From the NCBI GenBank assembly GCA_016213575.1, contig JACRAB010000324.1:1-33123 (forward strand): a stretch of DNA of 33,123 nt. Direction: 5' to 3'. Numbering within the stretch: the stretch's first letter is position 1; every line of letters begins with the position of its first letter. Below the pieces are notes generated by a model that saw only the letters and a program-made list of their open reading frames with translations, did no database searches and was not told the DNA's origin. Position numbers and translations under genes: made by a program. The DNA comes from Actinomycetota bacterium (GTDB taxonomy: Bacteria > Actinomycetota > Actinomycetes > Actinomycetales > Kineosporiaceae). Of the stretch, positions 26,222 to 33,123 are shown in pieces.

Positions 26222-26869
26222 TCATTCTGCGGACGGCCACCGGTCGTCGCCGGTCGCGGCGGCCACGAGGCGGGCGACCTGTGCCGCGAGCGGCTCGGCG
26301 CCGTCCCGGCAGTCGACCTGCGCGTGCGGCACCGACGGCGGCACGTCCGGCGCGACCCGGGCGACGAACTCCTCGAAGGCCGCGAGCTTGCCGGCGTCCC
26401 GGGAGCGTCCGCGGCCGAGGATCCGGGACCGCAGGGTGTCGGCGTCGCTGCGGACCCAGAGCAGCCGGACGGGCTCGCCGCCCACGGCGTCCACGAGGGC
26501 CGCCCAGGCCCGCGCCTGCCGGATCTGCGTCGTGTAGGGGGCGACGAGGACCACCGGGCAGCCGTTCGCCCGCACCTGGGCCGCCGTGGCGGCCATCCCG
26601 CCGTACTCGTGGACCTTGACGTGCGCGTCGTACCAGGCGCCCTCGCGCTCACCGTGGTCGCGACCGTGCGCCGCGAGCACCTCGGCCACGAAGCCGGCGA
26701 AGAGGGTGTCCTTGTCGAGGACGGCCGGCGGCGGGGTCACGAGCCCGGCGAGGACGTCGGCGAGGGTGGACTTCCCGCCGCCCGGCGGCCCCGTGACGAC
26801 CCACACGGTGCCCGGTGCGGGCCCGCCCGTCGTCCCGCCGTCCGAGCCCTGCCCGTCGCCCGTTGCCAT
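26222..26869 (-). CDS. P-loop kinase-like ATPase
   Basis: A 215-residue protein with Walker A GPPGGGKST (27-35), preceded by a Gly-rich tail. LDKDTLFAGFVAEVL, VVLVAPYTTQIRQARAWAALVDAVGGEPVRLLWVRSDADTLRSRILGRGRSRD supply the substrate and LID-like region of a small-molecule kinase or zeta-toxin-like fold. The late RxxxRGRxRD segment looks like the Arg-rich lid of gluconate-kinase or adenylate-kinase relatives. No antitoxin-like neighbour exists, so a toxin role is unlikely. The substrate is unknown. Confidence 0.82.
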   Translation of the reverse strand: MATGDGQGSDGGTTGGPAPGTVWVVTGPPGGGKSTLADVLAGLVTPPPAVLDKDTLFAGFVAEVLAAHGRDHGEREGAWYDAHVKVHEYGGMAATAAQVRANGCPVVLVAPYTTQIRQARAWAALVDAVGGEPVRLLWVRSDADTLRSRILGRGRSRDAGKLAAFEEFVARVAPDVPPSVPHAQVDCRDGAEPLAAQVARLVAAATGDDRWPSAE

Positions 26870-26887
26870 GGGCCCCAGTGTGCCGAA

Positions 26888-26920
26888 CGCCCGCCCCCGC
26901 CGGGTCGGCGGGGACGGGCG
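26888..26920 (-). terminator. Strong hairpin terminator after the transglycosylase gene
   Basis: CGCCCGCCCCCGCC (26888-26901) and GGCGGGGACGGGCG (26907-26920) pair over 14 positions with one mismatch around a 5-nt GGGTC loop, starting 26 nt after the stop at 26947. There is no T-tract. Confidence 0.7.
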
Positions 26921-26946
26921 TCCGTGGGTCTGCGGTGCGATGCGGC

Positions 26947-28311
26947 TCAGTACCAGCCGGTGCGCTCGCTGTGCGCCCAGGCGTTGCACGGGCTGCCGTA
27001 GCGCCCGGCGATGTAGTCCAGCCCCCAGTCGATCTGGGTGACCGGGTTCGTCGCCCAGTCCGAGCCGTTGGCGGCCATCCGGCGGCCCGGCAGCGCCTGC
27101 GGGATGCCGTAGGCGGACGACGACGGGTTGTCGGCGTTCCACTTCCACTGGCTCTCGCGCGTCCAGAGCTTGTTGAGGCAGGTCCACTGCCGACCGGTCC
27201 AGCCGCGCTCGGCCGCCATGATCCGGCCGATCGCGCGCGGGTTGCGCTGCGCGTTGCGCATCGCCTCGGCCTTCGCCGCGGCGCGGGCCTCGGCGGCGGC
27301 CTTCTCGGCGGCCCGCTTCGCAGCGGCCTTCTTCGCCGCGACCTGCTTCGCCTTGACCTCCGACAGCCCGGCCGCGATGGCGGCCTTGGCGTCGGCGCCG
27401 GCCTGCCAGGTCGTCTCCTGGCCCTCGAGGTAGATCTCGTACGCGGGGGCGGCGGCCACCTCGGGGGCGGCCGACGGGAGCGCGAGCTCGGCGGTGGCGT
27501 CCGGCGCGAGCGTGGTGAGCTCGAGGTGCTGGCCGCCGATCGTCACGACCCCGACGGCGACGAGCCCGGTGAGGACGGCACCGCGGGCGACGACCGTGCC
27601 GGCCCGGGCCTTCGTCGCGTCCGCGAGGGCACTCTTGCGGGCCTCGCGCTGCGCCCGGCGGGCGCGGTCACCCTGCTCCGCGCGGCGCACGTCCCGGCGC
27701 TTGGGCAGCGGGTTGACGCTGAGGTCGAGCGTGTAGGGCTCGGCGGCGAGCTGGGTGCCGGGCTGACCGGACGGCACCTCGTTGAAGCGCGGGAGGAACG
27801 TCGTGTCGCGCTCGGCGCCCAGCCCCAGCGCGATCCCGCGGGACGGCGTCGAGATGACGGGCGGCGGCGGTGCGACCCGGCCGTTGCGGACGTCGCGACG
27901 ACGGGGCAGCGGCGCCGCGGAGCGGGCCTGGGCGGGCGACCGGGGTGCTGCCTCGCCGACGGACCAGCCGTTCGGGGGGGTCCGGTGCGGGGTCTGCTGC
28001 GGCAGGGCGCGCGCGACCGGTGCGGCGGACCCGAACGTGTCGTCATGGAGGTGGGCACGGTCGGGCCATGTGAAGCCGTTGACCGGCGTCACCGGCTCGA
28101 AGAGGTGACCGAGCGGGAGACCGTCGGAGTGGGTCTGCGCCCGCGAGGGGTGGTGCGCGGGGCCGCGCCGCGTGTGCTGGCTGCGGGCCGGGGCGTCCAC
28201 CAGCCACCAGCGGTCGGTGTGGGGCGCAGGGCGGTTGGGGCCGGGGCGGCGTGAGGGCCGGTCCTCGAGGAGGAGCCCGCCGTGACTCACGTTGTCGTCA
28301 CTGTGAGCCAT
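26947..28311 (-). CDS. Membrane-anchored lytic transglycosylase-like protein
   Basis: A 454-residue type II membrane protein. Residues 1-237 are predicted cytoplasmic, Pro/Arg-rich and disordered. They contain two RRDVR motifs, APLPRRRDVRN (133-143) and PLPKRRDVRRAEQ (201-213). One span follows (about 240-260), then an Ala/Lys/Glu coiled coil (about 315-353). The C-terminal lysozyme-like domain (362-454) has CLNKLWTRESQWKWNADNPS with Glu386 as likely acid, SSAYGIPQALPGRRM, and Cys378/Cys442. This domain is that of actinobacterial resuscitation or transglycosylase-like proteins. ATG 28311 lacks a Shine-Dalgarno, so a shorter start is possible. It is divergent from icmF. Confidence 0.87.
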   Translation of the reverse strand: MAHSDDNVSHGGLLLEDRPSRRPGPNRPAPHTDRWWLVDAPARSQHTRRGPAHHPSRAQTHSDGLPLGHLFEPVTPVNGFTWPDRAHLHDDTFGSAAPVARALPQQTPHRTPPNGWSVGEAAPRSPAQARSAAPLPRRRDVRNGRVAPPPPVISTPSRGIALGLGAERDTTFLPRFNEVPSGQPGTQLAAEPYTLDLSVNPLPKRRDVRRAEQGDRARRAQREARKSALADATKARAGTVVARGAVLTGLVAVGVVTIGGQHLELTTLAPDATAELALPSAAPEVAAAPAYEIYLEGQETTWQAGADAKAAIAAGLSEVKAKQVAAKKAAAKRAAEKAAAEARAAAKAEAMRNAQRNPRAIGRIMAAERGWTGRQWTCLNKLWTRESQWKWNADNPSSSAYGIPQALPGRRMAANGSDWATNPVTQIDWGLDYIAGRYGSPCNAWAHSERTGWY

Positions 28312-28503
28312 CAGATGAGCCGTCCGGGGACTTCGCTGGAACGCACGGTGAACAACTTGGCCCCTGGGACCGGCCCGGGGCAAGTCCCGGCCGGGTCCTA
28401 ATCAGCCGTTTGACCCCGCGTTGATGTGCGGTTCGTCTCGTTCGTCGCACTTCGGTGACGAATGGGAGTCCGATGTCGACACAGCGTGAGTATCGGCGAT
28501 GCC

Positions 28504-28532
28504 TTGACTCAAATACTTGGATACCCAACTAT
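28504..28532 (+). promoter_or_regulatory. icmF: icmF promoter with embedded palindromic operator
   Basis: TTGACT (28504-28509), 17 bp and AACTAT (28527-28532) make a plausible promoter. ATACTTGGATACCCAACTAT (28513-28532) is an imperfect 20-bp inverted repeat with 8 of 10 pairs matched. It covers the spacer and the -10, so a bound protein would exclude polymerase. The MarR gene downstream of icmF is the obvious candidate regulator. Confidence 0.6.
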
Positions 28533-28561
28533 TGAAGTTCCGAAGAGTCGAGGAGACCCGC

Positions 28562-31500
28562 GTGCCCGCACACCCCGTCCGGTTCGTCACGGCGGCGAGC
28601 CTGTTCGACGGGCACGACGCCTCGATCAACATCATGCGGCGCATCCTCCAGGCGCAGGGCGCCGAGGTGATCCACCTCGGCCACGACCGCTCCGTCGACG
28701 AGATCGTCGAGGCGGCGGTCCAGGAGGACGTCCAGGGCGTCGCGGTCAGCAGCTACCAGGGCGGCCACGTCGAGTACTTCACCTACCTCGTCGACCGGCT
28801 CGCCGAGCGGGGCTGCGGCCACGTCCAGGTGTTCGGCGGGGGCGGCGGCGTCATCGTCGCGCAGGAGATGGCGCTGCTCGCGGAGCGCGGGGTGCGGATC
28901 TTCTCCCCCGAGGACGGCCAGCGGCTCGGCCTCGTCGGCATGATCGAGGAGATGGTCGCCGCGTGCGACGTCGACCTCGCCGCCGCGGCGGACCCGGCCT
29001 CGCTCGACGCGGTGCTCTCCGGCGACGACCGCGCGCTCGCCCGTGCGGTGACGATGATCGAGGCCGGCCGGGCGCCGTCCGCCCTGCTCGACGGGCTGCG
29101 CGCCGCGGCCGCCGGCCGGCGGGCACCGGTCCTGGGGATCACCGGCACCGGGGGGTCGGGCAAGTCCTCGCTCACCGACGAGCTGGTCCGCCGGTTGCGC
29201 CTGGACACCGAGGACAAGCTGCGCGTCGCCGTCCTCGCCGTCGACCCGACCCGGCGTCGCGGCGGCGGCGCCCTGCTCGGCGACCGGATCCGGATGAACG
29301 CGCTCGCCCCGGGGCGCACGTACTTCCGCTCGCTGGCGACCCGGGGGGCCGCCGCCGAGGTGCCCGACCACCTGCCCGACGTCGTCACCGCCTGCCGGGC
29401 CGCCGGTTTCGACCTCGTCGTCGTCGAGACGCCCGGGATCGGTCAGGGCGACTCGGCGGTCGTCGACCTCGTCGACGTCTCGCTCTACGTCATGACGCCG
29501 GAGTACGGCGCCGCCAGCCAGCTCGAGAAGATCGACATGCTCGACCTCGCCGACGTCGTCGCCGTGAACAAGTTCGAGCGCCGCGGTGCCGAGGACGCCC
29601 GCCGCGACGTGGCCCGCCAGCTCGTCCGCAACCGCTCCGCGTTCGGCGTGCCGTGGGAGGACATGCCGGTCTTCGGCACGAGCGCCGCGCGCTTCGCCGA
29701 CGACGGCGTCACCGCGCTCTACCACCACCTGCGCGACCTCCTCGTCGACCTGCCCGACGGGCGGGGCCTGGAGGCCGGGCCGGGGGTGCTCCCCCGGGTG
29801 ACGACGAAGGCGAGCACCCGGCTCGCGACGGTCGTCCCGTCGGCCCGGGTCCGCTACCTCGCCGAGATCGCCGACACCGTCCGGGGCTACCACGCGCGCA
29901 CCCGTGACCTCGCAGGGCTCGTCCGCCGCCGCCAGCACCTGCTCACCACGCTGGAGGCGTTGCAGCAGAACGGCCCCGGCGCCGGCAGCGCGGCCGGCGC
30001 CGAGGCCGTGCAGGCCCTCGTCGAGCGCACCGAGGCCGACCTGACCCGGCTCGACCCGGACGTCCTCGCGCTCGTCGACGGCTGGGCGGCGACCGCCGAG
30101 CGCTACCGCGGCGAGGAGTTCGTCTACACGGTGCGGGGCAACGAGTTCCGCGTCCCGCTGCGCCGGGTGACCCTCTCCGGCACGTCGGTGCCGCGGGTCG
30201 CGCTGCCGCGCACGCACGACCACGGCGACCTCGTCACCTTCCTGCGGGCGGAGAACCTGCCGGGCTCGTTCCCCTTCACCGCGGGGGTGTTCCCGTTCAA
30301 GCGGGACGGCGAGGCACCGGCGCGGATGTTCGCCGGCGAGGGCGACCCGTTCCGGACCAACCGGCGCTTCCACCTGCTCTCCGCCGGCCAGCCGGCGACG
30401 CGGCTCTCGACGGCGTTCGACTCGGTGACCCTCTACGGGCGCGACCCGGCCGAGCGGCCCGACGTCTACGGCAAGGTCGGCACCTCCGGGGTCTCGGTCG
30501 CGACGCTCGAGGACATGAAGGCGCTCTACGCCGGCTTCGACCTGTGCTCGCCGACCACCTCGGTCTCCATGACGATCAACGGTCCGGCGCCGACGATCCT
30601 CGCGATGTTCCTCGTCACGGCGGTCGACCAGCAGGTCGACGCGTTCGCCGCCGAGCACGGCCGGCCGCCGACGGACGACGAGGCCGCGGAGATCCGCGCC
30701 CGCACCCTGCGCACGGTCCGCGGCACGGTCCAGGCCGACATCCTCAAGGAGGACCAGGGCCAGAACACGTGCATCTTCTCGACCGAGTTCGCGCTGCGCT
30801 GCATGGCCGACGTGCAGGAGTGGTTCATCGCGCACGAGGTCCGCAACTTCTACTCGGTCTCCATCAGCGGGTACCACATCGCCGAGGCCGGGGCGAACCC
30901 CATCAGCCAGCTCGCCTTCACGCTCGCGAACGGCTTCACGTACGTCGAGAGCTACCTCGCCCGCGGGATGGCCGTCGACGACTTCGCGCCGAACCTGTCC
31001 TTCTTCTTCAGCAACGGGATGGACGCCGAGTACACCGTCATCGGCCGGGTCGCCCGGCGGATCTGGGCCGTCGCGATGAAGGAGCGCTACGGCGCCTCCG
31101 ACCGCAGCCAGAAGCTCAAGTACCACGTGCAGACCTCGGGCCGGTCCCTGCACGCGCAGGAGATGGACTTCAACGACATCCGGACCACGCTGCAGGCGCT
31201 CTGCGCGATCTACGACAACGCGAACTCGTTGCACACCAACGCCTACGACGAGGCCGTGACGACCCCGAGCCCGCACTCGGTGCGGCGGGCGCTCGCGATC
31301 CAGATGATCATCGACGCCGAGTGGGGGCTGTCCGGCACCGAGAACCCGCTCCAGGGCTCGTTCGTCGTCGACGAGCTCACCGACCTCGTCGAGGAGGCCG
31401 TCGTCACCGAGTTCGAGCGGATCAGCGACCGCGGCGGGGTGCTCGGGGCGATGGAGACCGGGTACCAGCGCGGCCGGATCCAGGACGAGTCGATGGTCTA

Positions 31501-31825
31501 CGAGCAGCGCAAGCACGACGGCACGCTGCCGCTCGTCGGGGTCAACACCTTCCTCGACCCGGACGGCGGGGGCGCGACGTCGTCCGCACCGCTCGTCCTC
31601 GCCCGCGGCACGGACGAGGAGAAGCAGTCCCAGCTCGCCCGGCTCCGGGCCTTCCACGAGGCCCACCGGGACGAGGCGCCGGCGATGCTCGACCGGCTGC
31701 GCGAGGTCGCGGCGTCCCGGCAGAACACCTTCGAGGTGCTCATGGACGCCGTCCGGGTGCTCTCGCTCGGCCAGGTCTCGGCGGCGTTCTTCGAGGCCGG
31801 CGGGCAGTACCGCCGCAACGTCTGA
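28562..31825 (+). CDS. icmF: Fused isobutyryl-CoA mutase (IcmF)
   Basis: A 1087-residue adenosylcobalamin enzyme that interconverts isobutyryl-CoA and n-butyryl-CoA. Its order is B12-binding domain, G-protein chaperone, mutase barrel. The B12 domain (1-140) has FDGHDASINIMRRI with cobalt ligand His18 and VQVFGGGGGVI. The MeaI-like GTPase has Walker A GTGGSGKS (195-202), ETPGIGQ (289-295) and NKFE (336-339). In the mutase part Phe590 (RMFAGEG) and Gln734 (GQNT) replace the Tyr and Arg that bind the carboxylate in methylmalonyl-CoA mutase. This supports butyryl/isobutyryl-CoA as substrate. GTG 28562 has GGAGA 6 nt upstream. It is cotranscribed with a marR gene 48 nt downstream, and would link valine or fatty-acid catabolism. 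Confidence 0.96.
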   Translation: MPAHPVRFVTAASLFDGHDASINIMRRILQAQGAEVIHLGHDRSVDEIVEAAVQEDVQGVAVSSYQGGHVEYFTYLVDRLAERGCGHVQVFGGGGGVIVAQEMALLAERGVRIFSPEDGQRLGLVGMIEEMVAACDVDLAAAADPASLDAVLSGDDRALARAVTMIEAGRAPSALLDGLRAAAAGRRAPVLGITGTGGSGKSSLTDELVRRLRLDTEDKLRVAVLAVDPTRRRGGGALLGDRIRMNALAPGRTYFRSLATRGAAAEVPDHLPDVVTACRAAGFDLVVVETPGIGQGDSAVVDLVDVSLYVMTPEYGAASQLEKIDMLDLADVVAVNKFERRGAEDARRDVARQLVRNRSAFGVPWEDMPVFGTSAARFADDGVTALYHHLRDLLVDLPDGRGLEAGPGVLPRVTTKASTRLATVVPSARVRYLAEIADTVRGYHARTRDLAGLVRRRQHLLTTLEALQQNGPGAGSAAGAEAVQALVERTEADLTRLDPDVLALVDGWAATAERYRGEEFVYTVRGNEFRVPLRRVTLSGTSVPRVALPRTHDHGDLVTFLRAENLPGSFPFTAGVFPFKRDGEAPARMFAGEGDPFRTNRRFHLLSAGQPATRLSTAFDSVTLYGRDPAERPDVYGKVGTSGVSVATLEDMKALYAGFDLCSPTTSVSMTINGPAPTILAMFLVTAVDQQVDAFAAEHGRPPTDDEAAEIRARTLRTVRGTVQADILKEDQGQNTCIFSTEFALRCMADVQEWFIAHEVRNFYSVSISGYHIAEAGANPISQLAFTLANGFTYVESYLARGMAVDDFAPNLSFFFSNGMDAEYTVIGRVARRIWAVAMKERYGASDRSQKLKYHVQTSGRSLHAQEMDFNDIRTTLQALCAIYDNANSLHTNAYDEAVTTPSPHSVRRALAIQMIIDAEWGLSGTENPLQGSFVVDELTDLVEEAVVTEFERISDRGGVLGAMETGYQRGRIQDESMVYEQRKHDGTLPLVGVNTFLDPDGGGATSSAPLVLARGTDEEKQSQLARLRAFHEAHRDEAPAMLDRLREVAASRQNTFEVLMDAVRVLSLGQVSAAFFEAGGQYRRNV

Positions 31826-31873
31826 CCGCCGCGCGGGCGGCGCACGGATCATGCGGCGGACCGGGATGGCACC

Positions 31874-32389
31874 ATGACGTCCATGTCCTCGCGCGCGCCG
31901 CTCCCCTTCGACCCGGTCGAGGAGGCGCGGCGGCACTGGGCCGGTCACGGCTGGGCGGACGCCGCCGAGGGCATGGCCGCCGTCACCTCGCTCATGCGCG
32001 CGCAGGCCATCGTGCTCGCCCGGGTCGAGGCGGTGCTCCGCCCGCTCGGGCTGACGTTCGCCCGCTACGAGGTGCTCATGCTCCTGCTCTTCAGCGGGCG
32101 CGGCAGCCTGCCGCTGAGCCGGATCGGCGAGCGCCTCCAGGTGCACCCCGCGAGCGTGACGAACGCCGTCGACCGGCTCGAGGCGACCGGCCTCGTCGAG
32201 CGGACGCCGCACCCCACCGACCGCCGGACGACGCTCGCCGCGCTGACGCCGGCCGGCCGCGAGCTCGCCACGAAGGCCACCGAGGCGCTCAACGCCGAGG
32301 TCTTCGCCCGGCCGGGACTGCCCGCGGACGACGTCCGCACGCTCGTGGACGTCCTGGCGACGATGCGCCGGGGCGCCGGCGACTTCTGA
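31874..32389 (+). CDS. MarR-family regulator, probable icmF repressor
   Basis: A 171-residue MarR protein. The winged helix reads LGLTFARYEVLMLLLF, then LPLSRIGERLQVHPASVTNAVDRLEATGLVER, then the wing RTPHPTDRRTTLAALTPAG. The N-terminal part (EEARRHWAGHGWADAAEGMAAVTSLMRAQ) and C-terminal helices form the dimer and ligand region. It follows icmF by 48 nt with no promoter or palindrome of its own, so it is likely cotranscribed. It would act on the palindrome at 28513-28532, perhaps with an acyl-CoA ligand (inference). ATG 31874 and 31883 are both possible starts. Confidence 0.92.
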   Translation: MTSMSSRAPLPFDPVEEARRHWAGHGWADAAEGMAAVTSLMRAQAIVLARVEAVLRPLGLTFARYEVLMLLLFSGRGSLPLSRIGERLQVHPASVTNAVDRLEATGLVERTPHPTDRRTTLAALTPAGRELATKATEALNAEVFARPGLPADDVRTLVDVLATMRRGAGDF

Positions 32390-32394
32390 GCCCT

Positions 32395-32423
32395 GTGCCG
32401 GGCCGGGCGCTGCCCCTCGGCAC
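32395..32423 (+). terminator. Possible hairpin after the marR gene
   Basis: GTGCCG (32395-32400) pairs with CGGCAC (32418-32423), 6 nt after the stop, with a GC-rich loop that can add pairs. There is no T-tract. Confidence 0.4.
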
Positions 32424-32440
32424 GCCGTCGCAGGGTCCCG

Positions 32441-32606
32441 GGTCGTACGACCAGGTACTAGGACCACGGAGCGTGGTTGGGCCGACACACCGTTAGGACG
32501 AGGGCTGAAGTCGTCCGTTCGGACGAGCCCCGAGGTCCCATGTCGGGCCCTACCTCGCCGGGGGAAGGGTCAGGGGTGACAGATCGAGCCCCTTGGAGGA
32601 CCCGCG
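32441..32606 (+). promoter_or_regulatory. Hairpin-rich leader of the small secreted protein
   Basis: The gap 32390-32606 has no gene. GGTCGTACGACC (32441-32452) is a perfect 12-bp palindrome. Further on, GGACGA (32496-32501) can pair with TCGTCC (32511-32516), which can instead pair with GGACGA at 32521-32526 as TCGTCCG-TT-CGGACGA. CGAGGT and ACCTCG a little downstream form another stem. The Shine-Dalgarno GGAGG lies about 7 nt before the GTG. I do not recognise a known riboswitch class. Confidence 0.45.
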
Positions 32607-32951
32607 GTGAAGAAGATCCTGATGGTCGTGGTGGCAGCGGCGCTGCTCGTCGTCGGGGCCCCGAGCGTCGCCCAGGCCGGCGGCAAGTCGTCGTCCGGCT
32701 GGCCGACCGCGACCGCGCCCCTGCCGGCCGGCACGATCGTCTCGCAGAGCAGCTCCAAGGCCGTGGTGATGTCCCCCAAGACGGTCTCCGCCACGCTGAC
32801 CTCGCTCGACGCGGCCTACGTCGCGAAGGGCTGGACCGTCGGCGCGGCGACCGGGATCCCGCGCTGGTACAAGAAGTCCGGCCAGGAGGTCGACGTCTTC
32901 TTCGCGGCCCTGGACGGCGGCACGTCCTACTGGACCCTCAACCGGCGCTGA
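32607..32951 (+). CDS. Small secreted protein of unknown function
   Basis: A 114-residue protein with a clear Sec signal peptide (MKK, hydrophobic core 4-17, cleavage after AQA at 24). The mature part is about 90 residues, beta-rich, with GWPTATAPLPAGTIVSQSS, TVSATLTSLDAAYVAKGWTVG and a WYKKSGQEVDVFFAALDGGTSYWTLNRR ending. It has no Cys and no membrane anchor. I recognise no family. GTG start with GGAGG at good spacing, after an unusually structured leader. Confidence 0.85.
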   Translation: MKKILMVVVAAALLVVGAPSVAQAGGKSSSGWPTATAPLPAGTIVSQSSSKAVVMSPKTVSATLTSLDAAYVAKGWTVGAATGIPRWYKKSGQEVDVFFAALDGGTSYWTLNRR

Positions 32952-32984
32952 CCCGACCGGCCCGACCTGCGACCGCCCCGGCGC

Positions 32985-33123
32985 TCAGCCGCCGAGGCGG
33001 TCGAGGTGCGCCCGGGCCCGGTCCAGCGCCCGGGTCGCGACCTCGAGCGCGTGCCGGGCCGCCTCCTGCTCGCGCCGTCGCGGCCGGACGGCGGCCGTCG
33101 CCTCCCCGGCGGCCTCCTGCGCC
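32985..33123 (-). CDS. C-terminal end of a leftward gene, 5' part outside the window
   Basis: A minus-strand frame open from the window edge to a TGA at 32985-32987 encodes about 45 residues. They are Ala/Arg/Glu-rich and heptad-like (EQEAARHALEVATRALDRAR, ending in DRLGG), so probably a helical or coiled-coil tail. It converges on the small secreted protein gene. The family cannot be told from this fragment. Confidence 0.6.
   Translation of the reverse strand, partial: AQEAAGEATAAVRPRRREQEAARHALEVATRALDRARAHLDRLGG

Noticed and set aside
26222-26869. A zeta-toxin reading of the P-loop protein
   Set aside because: No epsilon-like antitoxin gene is adjacent. The Walker A motif and lid-like Arg residues fit many small-molecule kinases equally well.
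28312-28480. A second c-di-AMP riboswitch before the transglycosylase gene
   Set aside because: Some hairpins are present (a CCGGCC stem near 28370-28395 and a TTCG-capped stem near 28440-28462), but none of the conserved ydaO blocks occurs.
28529-32488. A minus-strand open frame of about 4 kb antisense to icmF and marR
   Set aside because: Its translation is low-complexity (Arg, Gly, Asp, Val rich) with no domain, and icmF on the other strand matches its family end to end. Long antisense frames are expected at this GC content.

Overview
The window is very GC-rich (well above 70% by eye), with GTG/ATG starts, dense packing and G/C in most third codon positions. The gene content (SigE-family sigma factor, fused isobutyryl-CoA mutase, ANTAR regulator, DM13, DUF4383, MSMEG_1061-type flavoprotein, a c-di-AMP riboswitch in front of an NlpC/P60 hydrolase) points to a high-GC Actinomycetota chromosome. 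I cannot name the genus. I see no rRNA, tRNA, CRISPR array, insertion sequence or phage gene. The window reads as ordinary chromosome with several regulated metabolic islands.

Layout. 1-3.1 kb: the end of a DM13 protein converges on a two-component pair (kinase and OmpR-type regulator), followed by a degenerate macro-domain-like gene. 3.2-6.5 kb: a small unknown gene, a VOC protein, a 13-bp tandem repeat, and two pirins in a row with a palindrome upstream. 6.5-9.0 kb: two unknown actinobacterial proteins, one with a DUF4262-like start. 9.0-11.4 kb: a compact operon of GTP cyclohydrolase II, a LigB/DODA-type dioxygenase and a MarR regulator. Two near-identical palindromes of the form TTGA-N4-TCAA flank its promoter. 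This is the most system-like part of the window. 11.4-12.7 kb: a TauE/SafE transporter and an ABM-domain protein.

12.7-15.7 kb: four leftward genes, including a SigE-family sigma factor translationally coupled to a one-span membrane protein. 15.8-19.2 kb: L-2-hydroxyglutarate oxidase, a PPOX flavoprotein and an E. coli-type (long) argininosuccinate synthase. 19.3-21.4 kb: a leftward pair of a TIM-barrel aldolase-like protein and a PfkB sugar kinase under a LacI-like palindrome, plausibly a sugar kinase/aldolase catabolic route. 21.6-22.6 kb: an NlpC/P60 cell-wall hydrolase behind a c-di-AMP (ydaO/yuaA) riboswitch whose closing helix touches the Shine-Dalgarno sequence.

22.9-28.3 kb: a leftward series of DUF4383 membrane protein, FKBP lipoprotein, PAS-GAF-ANTAR regulator, P-loop kinase-like protein and a membrane-anchored lytic transglycosylase-like protein. 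28.5-32.4 kb: icmF and a downstream marR gene, with an imperfect 20-bp palindrome lying between the -35 and -10 boxes of icmF. The window ends with a small secreted protein behind a hairpin-rich leader and the tail of a further leftward gene.

Two themes recur. First, aromatic/quinone-stress-type functions (VOC, two pirins, DODA dioxygenase, MarR, ABM) cluster between 3.6 and 12.7 kb. Second, several genes have no Shine-Dalgarno but a TANNNT box 6-8 nt before the start codon, the pattern of leaderless actinobacterial transcripts. All family assignments come from reading motifs. No database search was possible.
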